Source of the DNA: a bacterium
GTDB lineage: Bacteria; Babelota; Babeliae; Babelales; UASB340
Length of the DNA: 43,082 bases
NCBI GenBank assembly: GCA_030629005.1
Contig: DAOVPV010000002.1
Span: 131,932-175,013, forward strand
Direction of reading: 5' to 3'
Positions within the stretch are counted from its first letter, which is position 1, and every line of letters begins with the position of its first letter. Positions 9,724 through 17,276 of the stretch are shown one piece after another. Below the pieces are notes generated by a model. That model searched no databases, had not been told where the DNA came from, and saw only the letters and a list, made by a program, of their open reading frames with translations. A program made the position numbers and the translations under genes.

Positions 9724-11703
9724 TTACTGTGTTGGTGTTATAAACACAGAGCTATTAAAACTGTTAAGATCTATCTTTTTTAGTATTTCATAGAAGTGTT
9801 TAAAATTGGAAGTTTTTACAAAAATATTGCGACATTCTGTTTTTTGAATTTTATATACGGCTGGTTTTGCTGGTCCTAATATAACTAAATCGGAGTTGTT
9901 ATTTTTTTGTAAAAGATCGGTTAATTTTTTAGCATCCTTTTCTAGCGTTGGTACATCTGTGTTTTTGAGTTCTATTTGTATTAGGCGTTTATATGGCGGA
10001 AAACCTGCAAGCTTTCGAAATTCTAATTCTTCTTCTATAAACTTTGGATAATTTTCTTCATTTAAATAAGAAAATATTTCATGATTTTGGATTGCTTGAA
10101 CTATAACTTTGCTATTTTGAGTTTGTCTACCAGCTCGCCCTGCTACTTGAATTAATTTTTGCAATGTTGTTTCTGCTGCATTAAAAATGGGAAAATGTAA
10201 ATTTAAGTCTGCCCATAAAATACCGACAAGAGTGACTTTAGGGAAATGATATCCTTTTGTAATAACTTGTGTTCCTACAAGAATATCAATATTACCATCT
10301 TCAAAATCTTGTAAAGTTTTGGTCCATCCCTTTTTATTTGTTGTGTCTAAATCTGCTCTGGCTATTTTTGAATTTGGAAAAACTTCTTGTAATATTTTTA
10401 CTGCTTGTTGGGTGCCAATGCCTTTGCGCAAAAAGCTCTCTTCTTTTTGTTTGCATCCGGGACATATATTTGGAATAGTTTTTTTGTAGTCACAGTAATG
10501 ACATAATAATTCTTCGCCTCCAGTGACATTTTTATGCATGGTAAGACTTACAGAACAGTTTGGGCATTCAAAAATAAAACCACAATTTTTGCATTGAACA
10601 AAAAAACTATAGCCGCGTCTATTTATGTAAATTAAGCATTGTTCTTTTTTTTCTAATCTATCTTCTATTTCTTTTTTTAATTGTTTAGAAATCCAAAATT
10701 GTTTTTTATATCGGTTTTTTTCTTCTTTTAAGAATACAAGTTCAATTGTCGGGAATTCTCCGGAAAAGCGTTTTTTAAGTTGATAAAAATGCCAATTTTT
10801 CTTTTTTAGATTATACAATGAGCTAGAGCTAGGTGTAGCAGATCCTAATATTATTGGAATATCATAAAACTGTGCTCGCCAAAGTGCTAATTCTTTACTA
10901 TTTATTTTTGGATATTTTTTTTCTTGAAATCCTGCTTCGTGTTCTTCGTCTACTATTATTAGTCCGAGGTTTGGAATTGGTAAAAGTATTGGTAAATGTA
11001 CCCCAATTATAAGCATGCTTTTGTTTTCTAGTAAATTTTTCCAAAGTTCTCTTTTATCTGAAATTTTAGATGCCGAGTGAAATCCTATTATTTTTATAGA
11101 TTCAGCTAACTGTTTTTTTAGTAAGTGTTCAAATTGAACAGCAAGACTTACTTCTGGTAATAAAAGGATTACAGATTTATTTTTTTTTATAGTTTCTATT
11201 AATATTTTTTTATAAATTTCTGTTTTGCCAGATCCTGTTACACCATGTAAAAGAGCTGGTGCGTTGTTTTTTGTGAGTATATTTTTTTTTATATTTTGAA
11301 AAACATTGTCTTGTTCTTTTGTTAAAATTATCTCTTTAGATTCTATACTATTAGAATGAGATTTGAGTTTTGTTTTGATTGCTTTATTGTTTTGTTCTAA
11401 AAAATTTTTAATTCTTTGATAAAAATATAAAGGCTTTACCAAATAAAATTTTGATATTTTTTTTACAAATTCATGAAATTTAGGATCATCCGGAAATCGT
11501 TGTAGGTTGTTTATTTCTCTTATTTTAAAGTTTAATTTGGGCGGTTTTTTTTCGTATGTTTTTAATACCAATGCTGGTACGTTATAATTTTTTATTGGAA
11601 CATTTACAATTTTTCCTTGTAAATGTTCCAAATTTAAATTTTGAGGAATTTTATAGTAGAGGGGTTTTTGGTAGCCTTTAAGCAGTTTTACTAAAATATA
11701 CAT
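9724..11703 (-). CDS. priA: Primosomal protein N' (replication restart helicase PriA)
   Basis: Superfamily 2 DNA helicase that recognises stalled forks and starts reloading of the replicative helicase. At 659 residues it is slightly short for PriA but complete. Motifs in order: LLHGVTGSGKTEIYK (Walker A), VDEEHE (the DEEH box), GSATPSSSS (motif III), then eight zinc-binding cysteines in CKNCGFIFECPNC, CHYC and CPGC, followed by GTQVITKGYHFP and QVAGRAGR (motif VI). The N-terminal 3'-DNA-binding domain is brief, as is common in small genomes. The ATG at 11703 has a weak ribosome binding site. Its promoter must lie in the AT-rich 11704-11967 gap, shared with the divergent histone-like gene. Confidence 0.95.
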   Translation of the reverse strand: MYILVKLLKGYQKPLYYKIPQNLNLEHLQGKIVNVPIKNYNVPALVLKTYEKKPPKLNFKIREINNLQRFPDDPKFHEFVKKISKFYLVKPLYFYQRIKNFLEQNNKAIKTKLKSHSNSIESKEIILTKEQDNVFQNIKKNILTKNNAPALLHGVTGSGKTEIYKKILIETIKKNKSVILLLPEVSLAVQFEHLLKKQLAESIKIIGFHSASKISDKRELWKNLLENKSMLIIGVHLPILLPIPNLGLIIVDEEHEAGFQEKKYPKINSKELALWRAQFYDIPIILGSATPSSSSLYNLKKKNWHFYQLKKRFSGEFPTIELVFLKEEKNRYKKQFWISKQLKKEIEDRLEKKEQCLIYINRRGYSFFVQCKNCGFIFECPNCSVSLTMHKNVTGGEELLCHYCDYKKTIPNICPGCKQKEESFLRKGIGTQQAVKILQEVFPNSKIARADLDTTNKKGWTKTLQDFEDGNIDILVGTQVITKGYHFPKVTLVGILWADLNLHFPIFNAAETTLQKLIQVAGRAGRQTQNSKVIVQAIQNHEIFSYLNEENYPKFIEEELEFRKLAGFPPYKRLIQIELKNTDVPTLEKDAKKLTDLLQKNNNSDLVILGPAKPAVYKIQKTECRNIFVKTSNFKHFYEILKKIDLNSFNSSVFITPTQ

Positions 11704-11862
11704 ATGTTACTTTTATAAAATTTGGATGCGAAAATTTTTATTTAAGATTAAAGTTTACTAAAAAAATTTAAAAATAAAAATATTTTACATTGCTTAATAA
11801 GTGCGTATTTTTATGCTTTTTTGAGTTTTTCCTTAAAAAAAATGACAAAAAGGTTATTTTAT

Positions 11863-11902
11863 TTGACAAATAATGGTTAGTTTTGTCTATAATAAAACTA
11901 AC
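11863..11902 (+). promoter_or_regulatory. Promoter of the histone-like gene with a perfect palindrome across the -10
   Basis: TTGACA at 11863-11868 and TATAAT at 11888-11893 form a promoter with a rather long 19-bp spacer. A perfect inverted repeat, GTTAGTTTT (11876-11884) and AAAACTAAC (11894-11902), spaced by nine bases, straddles the -10 box. A dimeric repressor bound here would block polymerase, so regulated or stage-specific expression is plausible. The consensus boxes and palindrome are seen directly; the regulation is inference. Confidence 0.6.
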
Positions 11903-11967
11903 TTAAAGAAGAATGAGTTTATTTTGTAAGTATTGTTCCATAAGGGGAATTTTTAAAGGAGAGAAGT

Positions 11968-12399
11968 ATGGCTGTTAAGAAAAAAGTAGCTAAAAAGAAA
12001 GTAGCTAAGAAAAAGGTAGCCAAAAAAAGGGTTGCCAAAAAGGTAGCTAAGAAAGTAACAAAGAAAGTAACAAAGAAAAAAGTTGCTAAAAGGAAAGTTG
12101 CCAAGAAAAAGGTAGCTAAGAAAAAGGTTGCTAAAAGGAAAGTAGCTAAGAAAAAAGTTGCCAAAAAAAAGGTAGCTAAGAGAAAAGTAGCTAAAAAGAA
12201 AGTTGCCAAGAAAAAAGTAGCTAAAAAGAAAGTAGCTAAAAAGAAAGTAGCTAAAAAGAAAGTAGCTAAAAAGAAAGTTGCTAAAAAGAAAGTTGCCAAA
12301 AAAAAGGTAGCTAAGAAAAAGGTTGCTAAAAAGAAAGTAGCTAAAAAGAGAGTTCTTAAAGGTAAAAAAAGAATGGGTATAAGACCTAAAAAAAAGTAG
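11968..12399 (+). CDS. Lysine-rich histone H1-like DNA-binding protein
   Basis: Very basic 143-residue protein made almost entirely of the pentapeptide KKVAK or its variant KRVAK, repeated more than twenty times, ending in a short basic tail RMGIRPKKK. Such low-complexity Lys/Ala/Val proteins resemble the C-terminal tail of eukaryotic histone H1 and chlamydial Hc2 (HctB), which compact DNA, so a nucleoid-condensing role is likely. There is no globular domain. A strong AAGGAGAG site precedes the ATG. The reverse strand is also open across the repeat because of codon bias, but the binding site, promoter and terminator all support this strand. Copy number of the pentad may vary between strains through slippage. 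The name HctB would be an over-reach without homology evidence. Confidence 0.85.
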   Translation: MAVKKKVAKKKVAKKKVAKKRVAKKVAKKVTKKVTKKKVAKRKVAKKKVAKKKVAKRKVAKKKVAKKKVAKRKVAKKKVAKKKVAKKKVAKKKVAKKKVAKKKVAKKKVAKKKVAKKKVAKKKVAKKRVLKGKKRMGIRPKKK

Positions 12400-12412
12400 G
12401 TTATCATGCAAA

Positions 12413-12454
12413 AAAATAAACGTCATAGCGAAGACTATGACGTTTATTTTTTTT
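12413..12454 (+). terminator. Strong intrinsic terminator
   Basis: A perfect 16-bp stem, AAAATAAACGTCATAG (12413-12428) with CTATGACGTTTATTTT (12435-12450), six-base loop, then further T residues. It lies 14 bp after the histone-like gene and ends that transcript. The A-rich 5' arm makes it usable on the other strand as well. Confidence 0.9.
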
Positions 12455-12534
12455 ATTCTCTTTTAATTTATTAAAATATCAATTAAGATTTTATCTTTAT
12501 TTCTTTAATTTTGTAAATTATAAAATACTTAAAT

Positions 12535-12975
12535 ATGATAATTTTAAATATTCTAGCATTATTTTTTGTTGATTTATTAGCCTTTACTATTTTTAACAAA
12601 CCAATTTTTTCTTTTTTGTTTGCTTATTTTTTATTGTTTATTTTATATAATAAAATAGTAAATTTTAAATATAAGATTTTATTTTTGGTATTTCTTTTTT
12701 TGCAAGATTATGTTTTTTATGGTGCTTCTGGTTATTGTTTGGTTTATTTTATTTTTGTAAGTCTTTTTGATGTGAAAATAAAAAGAATTTTTAGTGTTGA
12801 ATCAGGAGCATTTTATATTGTCTTTTTATCAATTATTATTCTTTTAAGACTATATTTTATTGATTTTTTACTTTTACATAGAAATATCTATACCCATTCG
12901 ACCTTAATTGATATTTTTATTAGTATACTATCAGGAAGTTTGATTCTTTTAGGTATGCGGGGTAATCGCTTTTAA
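12535..12975 (+). CDS. Small polytopic membrane protein, MreD-like
   Basis: Hydrophobic 146-residue protein with about five predicted membrane helices. The spacing and the segment LQDYVFYGASGYCLVYFIFVS recall the QD...G..G......Y signature of MreD, the membrane partner of the MreBC cell-shape complex, which has a similar size. No mreB or mreC is present in the window, so the name stays tentative. No clear ribosome binding site precedes the ATG. The last ~29 bases of the gene overlap the 5' strand of the RNase P RNA P1 helix, so the two are probably transcribed together and the RNA processed out. A generic ECF-S-like or unknown membrane protein is the alternative. Confidence 0.6.
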   Translation: MIILNILALFFVDLLAFTIFNKPIFSFLFAYFLLFILYNKIVNFKYKILFLVFLFLQDYVFYGASGYCLVYFIFVSLFDVKIKRIFSVESGAFYIVFLSIIILLRLYFIDFLLLHRNIYTHSTLIDIFISILSGSLILLGMRGNRF

Positions 12976-13316
12976 TTTTAAAAGAGGAAAGTCCGGACTC
13001 CAAACAAGAATGGTGCCTTACAAGGTTTCAAGTAAGGGGGACGTAAGTCTACGGAAAGTGCCACAGAAAGCTAGACCGCCTGAATACTTCGGGTAAGGGT
13101 GAAAACGTGTGGTAAGAGCGCACGAATATACAAAGAAATTTGTGTATTGGGTAAACCCCACCAGGAGCAAGACAAAGTAGACAGGTCATAAATTTTCTTG
13201 TTTTTTAGTGCCTGTGGGTATGTCGCATAGATAGATGATTACCATTTTGGTCGCGTCGTAGTTATAAACGAAGACGGATCAAAATACAGAATCCGGCTTA
13301 TAAGTGTGCCTAAAAG
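12947..13316 (+). ncRNA. rnpB: RNase P RNA, bacterial type A
   Basis: Catalytic RNA that trims the 5' leader of tRNA precursors. The conserved core is plain: GAGGAAAGTCCGGACTCC (P4 5' side and CR-I), GGTAAGAGCGCAC, GGGTAAACCCCACC, GGAGCAAGACAAAGTAGACAG, GATAGATGATTACC, and ACAGAATCCGGCTTAT (CR-V and P4 3' side). The ends are set by the P1 helix: TTTAGGTATGC at 12948-12958 pairs with GTGTGCCTAAA at 13304-13314, using three G-U pairs. Length is near 370 bases. Its 5' end lies inside the 3' end of the preceding membrane-protein gene, which is unusual. End positions are good to a few bases. Confidence 0.95.
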
Positions 13317-13414
13317 AGTAAATTTCCAATCAAATTTTAAAAAAATAGTATTACTTGGTTTTGCGTTATAAAATAATTATTGGTTTTTTGGGACTATTAA
13401 AAAAGGGGTTCAAA

Positions 13415-14059
13415 ATGAAAAAAATAATTATTTTATCTTTTTTTTTCCTAAGCTTTTTATCTTTATATTCACAGAGTTATAAAATTATTTGTTTTTTAGA
13501 CCAGCATAAATCTCATTGTGTTCAAGATTTTTTAGAAAACTCTGATTCCGAGGATTTTGATTCAGAAGTAATATCTTTTATAACACTGTTAGATAATTTT
13601 ATAACCAATCGTCTGGATGAAAGATTTTCTATAGAGGTTTTATCTGTTGAAAATTTAAAGCCAAGCAAAATTACAAAAGAATTTATAAGAATTGCAGAAG
13701 AACCATGTTGGGTTATTTTATTAGTAGATGAAGGTGTTATTAATATAGTGAATAAAGGTTTAAATAGACTTAACAGACCTGAATATAATAGTTTGTATGA
13801 AAAAATTTGGCCGTTAAATCGACTTTTAGATTATGCTTTGGAAAGGAGTGAACATTATAATGGCAACATTAATGTTTATTATACTTCAACCAGACCAAAT
13901 CCTATAGAAGAAGAATATGAAGATTTGAGTATTTTATGTAGTGAACTAAATTTGATTAATGTAAATTTGCCAGATGATCCTCCCAAGAAAACTTTATTTG
14001 GATTTGAAGTTCCTATGTTGATTATGTCTTTGGGATCGTTACTTTTAGGTTTATTGTAA
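13415..14059 (+). CDS. Exported protein of unknown function with C-terminal membrane segment
   Basis: Unrecognised protein of 214 residues. ATG 13415 is chosen because AAGGGG precedes it by six bases and the first residues [21 protein letters not shown] form a signal peptide; the upstream frame extension lacks a binding site. After cleavage there are two cysteines within 15 residues, an acidic middle region, and a stretch VILLVDEGVINIV followed by NVYYTSTRP that could be alternating strands and helices. The last 18 residues, FEVPMLIMSLGSLLLGLL, are hydrophobic and end at the C-terminus, so the protein may be tail-anchored. It follows rnpB and precedes another exported unknown with the same orientation. 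Confidence 0.65.
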   Translation: MKKIIILSFFFLSFLSLYSQSYKIICFLDQHKSHCVQDFLENSDSEDFDSEVISFITLLDNFITNRLDERFSIEVLSVENLKPSKITKEFIRIAEEPCWVILLVDEGVINIVNKGLNRLNRPEYNSLYEKIWPLNRLLDYALERSEHYNGNINVYYTSTRPNPIEEEYEDLSILCSELNLINVNLPDDPPKKTLFGFEVPMLIMSLGSLLLGLL

Positions 14060-14341
14060 TTTATTGTGCAATTGGGCTTTCTGTCCTTTATTACAAAACT
14101 TTAGTAAAAAAACTTGAAAATAAAGCATTTTTTGATATATTGTCTCTTTCCATTTGCGAAGATTTTTAACTCGTAATATATTTACTATGTGAAATTAATT
14201 TAATGCGTAATGGAGGGTAAAAATACGTTTTTATCTGGATTTTAAATCATTTAAATCTATTTTTTTATTTTGTTTCTATAAGACTCCATGTCACCATTGA
14301 CACATTATAATTATGTATGTTTTTTAAGAAAGGAAATTTGT
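14060..14341. other. Gene-free stretch between two exported-protein genes
   Basis: About 280 bp without a credible gene. A TATAAT lies at 14306-14311, 30 bp before the next ATG, but I see no good -35 at the right distance. An eleven-codon frame at 14210-14245 lacks support. No strong hairpin is visible. Confidence 0.35.
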
Positions 14342-15151
14342 ATGAAATTTACCAAAATATTTTTAATTTGTTCTGTGATTGCGCTGGTGCAAACGCAAAG
14401 TATTTTTTCTATGACTTCTACTGGGCAAGAATTGGAGGAACTAAGGATTAAGGTTGAACAAGGAGACATTCAATTTAATCCGCAGGCTATAGCCGCCGTG
14501 AGTCGAGGCGCTGAGGATCCAGATCCAGTTGTCAGACATTCTGCATTCTGCATATTTATGAACTTGGTTATCCGAAAATACGCTCCGGCCTATGAGGCAG
14601 CTATAGCAGCTGCGAGTCTCTGCGTTGAGGATCTAGATCCTAATGTCAGAGATTGTGCTTTTCTTATATTTGAGCTTTTGGTTTGTCAAGGAGAAGCTTA
14701 TGATGTGGCGACAAAGGTTGCGATGCAAAGGTTTCGGAATCTAGATACCAGATGTAAAGCATTAGAGTTATTTACAGCTTTGGTTAAAAAAGGACAAGCT
14801 TGCGAGGCGGCTACAGTAGCTGCGGTGGAAGGTTTTTGGTATTTAAATGACGAAGGTTGTTGGGATCCAGATGATAGATGTGCGGCATTAGAGTTATTTA
14901 TAGCTTTGGTTAAACGAAGATGCCTTTCAGCTTATGCGGAGGCTGAAAAAGTTGTGATAGCTGTGGAGGAAGCTCTTCTGGCTAAAGATGATCCTCTCCG
15001 TTGCGGGGTACGACGTTTAGGGGAGGCCCTGGCGAGGGCTAATGTGACCATTGAGAGGCCTAAGAGGATTGTGAGCCGTTTTGCGAAGCCTAAGAGGACC
15101 CTTGAGAGGCCTAAGAAGAGGGGTTTTGGGAGGACTAAAAGAAAATATTGA
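14342..15151 (+). CDS. Exported HEAT-like repeat protein with basic tail
   Basis: Exported protein of 269 residues. It starts at ATG 14342, after AAGGAA, with the signal peptide MKFTKIFLICSVIALVQ...IFS. The mature part is a set of about four helical repeats of ~40 residues with the pattern D-DP-VR-A-IF-LV-AYEAA-AA, typical of HEAT or armadillo-like solenoids that bind proteins. The C-terminus is a basic, proline-containing tail in which ERPK recurs, ending KRGFGRTKRKY. Base composition is visibly richer in G and C than the neighbours and codon choice differs (gcg, ggc, gag), so recent acquisition or repeat-driven amplification is possible. Solenoid proteins of this kind in intracellular bacteria often contact host proteins; that role here is inference only. 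Confidence 0.7.
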   Translation: MKFTKIFLICSVIALVQTQSIFSMTSTGQELEELRIKVEQGDIQFNPQAIAAVSRGAEDPDPVVRHSAFCIFMNLVIRKYAPAYEAAIAAASLCVEDLDPNVRDCAFLIFELLVCQGEAYDVATKVAMQRFRNLDTRCKALELFTALVKKGQACEAATVAAVEGFWYLNDEGCWDPDDRCAALELFIALVKRRCLSAYAEAEKVVIAVEEALLAKDDPLRCGVRRLGEALARANVTIERPKRIVSRFAKPKRTLERPKKRGFGRTKRKY

Positions 15152-15225
15152 GATATTAAAGCAATATTTTTTCTGGTTAAAGTGAAAAATAGTGATATCA
15201 TGTAAATGGTTAATGAATCCAGTTT

Positions 15226-15244
15226 TAGGGCAGGGCATGCCCTA
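15226..15244. terminator. Hairpin after the HEAT-like gene
   Basis: TAGGGCA (15226-15232) and TGCCCTA (15238-15244) with a five-base loop form a 7-bp GC-rich hairpin followed by a short T-containing stretch. It may be a weak terminator or a fragment of the dispersed GC-rich repeats seen elsewhere in the window. Confidence 0.4.
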
Positions 15245-15285
15245 CACGTTTTATATGTTTTTTATTGTTAATATTAATTAAGATT

Positions 15286-16002
15286 ATGTTAGATGTTATA
15301 AAAAAAATAATTAAATCTTTTTATTGGCTGACACCGTTTGTCGTTTTTCTTTTAGGTTACATTTTTTTTTCTATTCTTTTCCCAAAAAAAGAGATACTTG
15401 TTCCAAATATTATTGGTAAGAATTTACAATCAGCTTTGATTTTATTGTCAGAAAAATCCTTAAACTTAACAGTATTAAATGAAGTAGAATCAGTAGATTT
15501 TCCTGAGGGGACTATTTTACAACAAAGTCCTTCTCCTGATTGTACAGTTAAAGCTTCTCAAAATATCTTTATTACTGTTTCTCAAAAAAGAAAAGATATA
15601 AAAGTTCCTAATGTTATAGGTATGGATTATAAAAAAATAGAAAAGATGGCTTCAAAATTAAATATAAACACAAAGTTTTATTGGATAGAATCATTTTATC
15701 CAATAAATACAGCAGTAACTCAATGTCCAGATTACGGTGCAAATTTAGGAAATAAGAAATTAGTTGTTTATGTTTCAAAGGGACTTAGCAAATATTATAT
15801 TGTTCCGGACTTTAGGAATTTTACTTTAGAAGAAATAAAAGATTCTATAAATTTAAATGAAATTAATTTGGATGTTTTTTATAAAAACAGTAATAGTGAT
15901 TTTGAATCAGAAGATAATCTTATAGTTAAAAATCAAAAGCCTATGGCAGGCTTTATTGTAGATATGAGTAAGAAGTTATATTTACAGGTTCAGGTAGAAT
16001 AA
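15286..16002 (+). CDS. Membrane-anchored PASTA-domain protein without kinase
   Basis: 238-residue protein with one N-terminal membrane helix (about residues 11-33) and three extracytoplasmic PASTA domains, roughly 38-100, 105-168 and 172-238. Each opens with a VPN or VPD motif (VPNIIGKNL, VPNVIGMDY, VPDFRNFTL) and ends in an alternating strand such as IFITVSQK. PASTA domains bind muropeptides or lipid II and usually sit on PknB-type kinases or class B PBPs. Here no kinase or transpeptidase is attached, so it may be a sensor or scaffold in wall synthesis, alongside MraY and FtsQAZ in this window. ATG 15286 is taken as start; a TTG seven codons upstream is possible. Its 3' end overlaps the convergent permease by 13 bases. 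Confidence 0.8.
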   Translation: MLDVIKKIIKSFYWLTPFVVFLLGYIFFSILFPKKEILVPNIIGKNLQSALILLSEKSLNLTVLNEVESVDFPEGTILQQSPSPDCTVKASQNIFITVSQKRKDIKVPNVIGMDYKKIEKMASKLNINTKFYWIESFYPINTAVTQCPDYGANLGNKKLVVYVSKGLSKYYIVPDFRNFTLEEIKDSINLNEINLDVFYKNSNSDFESEDNLIVKNQKPMAGFIVDMSKKLYLQVQVE

Positions 16003-17276
16003 TTTTTATATTTTTTAAATAAAACTAAAATTATTCCAAATAAAAATATAGTAAGAAATGGTAACGATGCTCCGTAGTTTATTACATTTTTTATGCATAA
16101 AAAAATTAAATAACTGCTGCTTATTAGTGCTAGAATTGGCAACATCTTTTCTGTCCGTTCTGCCGTGTTCCGTTGTAAAAAAAATAATTTGAATAGAGAT
16201 GTGCTACTTAAAAGATAAGCTATTGTTACTCCAAATACAGACATACTCTGCAACGTTTCTTGTTTTTGAGTTATTGCTAAAAGTATAAAACCTAAAATTC
16301 CTTGTAATAATGAAGAAATATATGGAACATTATTTTTATTTATTTTTGTAATAATGTTTATGAATGGAAAATTATTATCTTTAGCAAGAGCAAATAAATT
16401 CCAACAGTTACTGGAAAGCAAGCCAAATGCTCCACCGAGAATGGATGCAAAAACTAAAGAGTTTATTATTCCTGGTATGTACGAGCCGTTAGTAAATAAT
16501 TTTGAACCTAGTAGTAATATTGGAATATTTACATTGGTAAGTTCTTTGCCAACTGCGAAAAAGATTGAAAACTGCATTGCTGTAGTAAGAGCGGTCACTA
16601 TTAAAAATGAATAAAGAATTGCACGACGTATATTTTTTTTAGGATTTTCTATTAAGTGTCCAATAGAGCAAATCATTTCAAAACTAAGTAACGCGTAAAC
16701 TGCAATTGGTATAGACGAAAACAAGTTTTGTATATCTATTGGTGTTAAGATAAAAAAGTTTGGATTAAAAATAGATAAGCTGGTAAATATTACAAACAAT
16801 AAAGGTATAAATTTAGAGCTGGCAAAAAGGTATTGTATTTTTCCACCAAGGCGTAAACCAAAGATATTTAATAAAATTAATCCAAAAATTAAAATTGTAT
16901 CTAAAGTTAGTATTGATAGTTTTTGTAATGCTGGGATTTTATAATAAAAAAATGTAATAAAGGTATTTATCAAAAGAGCTGCGGAAGTTATTTTGCCAAG
17001 AAAAAAACTCCAACCACTTAAAAATCCTAAAGAGTTGCCTAATATTTCTTTGTTGTAAATATAAAGACCGCCTGCAACCGCTCTATTCTCTGCTAATTTT
17101 GCAATCGTTAGAACTATTGGTAATAACAATATTGCAGAAAATATATAACTAGAAAATCCGAATGGGCCTAAAAAATTAGTTAAAGGTGCGGTATTCATAA
17201 AAACACCGGCACCTATCATAATATTAACGTTTATTAATATTGTTGTTAATAAATTTATTTTATTTGTTTTTACCAT
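15990..17276 (-). CDS. APC-family amino-acid permease
   Basis: Secondary transporter of the amino acid-polyamine-organocation superfamily, 428 residues with about twelve membrane helices. The unwound first helix carries the substrate-binding motif IMIGAGVF, and helix 2-3 contains ENRAVAGGLYIYNKEILG, both characteristic. The specific substrate is not deducible; import of host amino acids or polyamines is the likely role in a host-dependent cell. It overlaps the end of mnmG by seven bases, so the two are one transcriptional unit with mnmG first. Convergent overlap with the PASTA gene at the other end leaves no room for a separate terminator. Confidence 0.88.
   Translation of the reverse strand: MVKTNKINLLTTILINVNIMIGAGVFMNTAPLTNFLGPFGFSSYIFSAILLLPIVLTIAKLAENRAVAGGLYIYNKEILGNSLGFLSGWSFFLGKITSAALLINTFITFFYYKIPALQKLSILTLDTILIFGLILLNIFGLRLGGKIQYLFASSKFIPLLFVIFTSLSIFNPNFFILTPIDIQNLFSSIPIAVYALLSFEMICSIGHLIENPKKNIRRAILYSFLIVTALTTAMQFSIFFAVGKELTNVNIPILLLGSKLFTNGSYIPGIINSLVFASILGGAFGLLSSNCWNLFALAKDNNFPFINIITKINKNNVPYISSLLQGILGFILLAITQKQETLQSMSVFGVTIAYLLSSTSLFKLFFLQRNTAERTEKMLPILALISSSYLIFLCIKNVINYGASLPFLTIFLFGIILVLFKKYKNYST

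Noticed and set aside
11968-12350. Regular short repeats resembling a CRISPR array
   Set aside because: The period is 15 bases and in frame with the pentapeptide; there are no unique spacers.
11919-12426. Two long open frames on the minus strand across the lysine-rich repeat
   Set aside because: They are mirror products of the KKVAK repeat; promoter, ribosome binding site and terminator all support the plus strand.
14210-14245. Eleven-codon frame with a GGAGG-like sequence
   Set aside because: The purine stretch lies inside the frame, and there is no other coding evidence.
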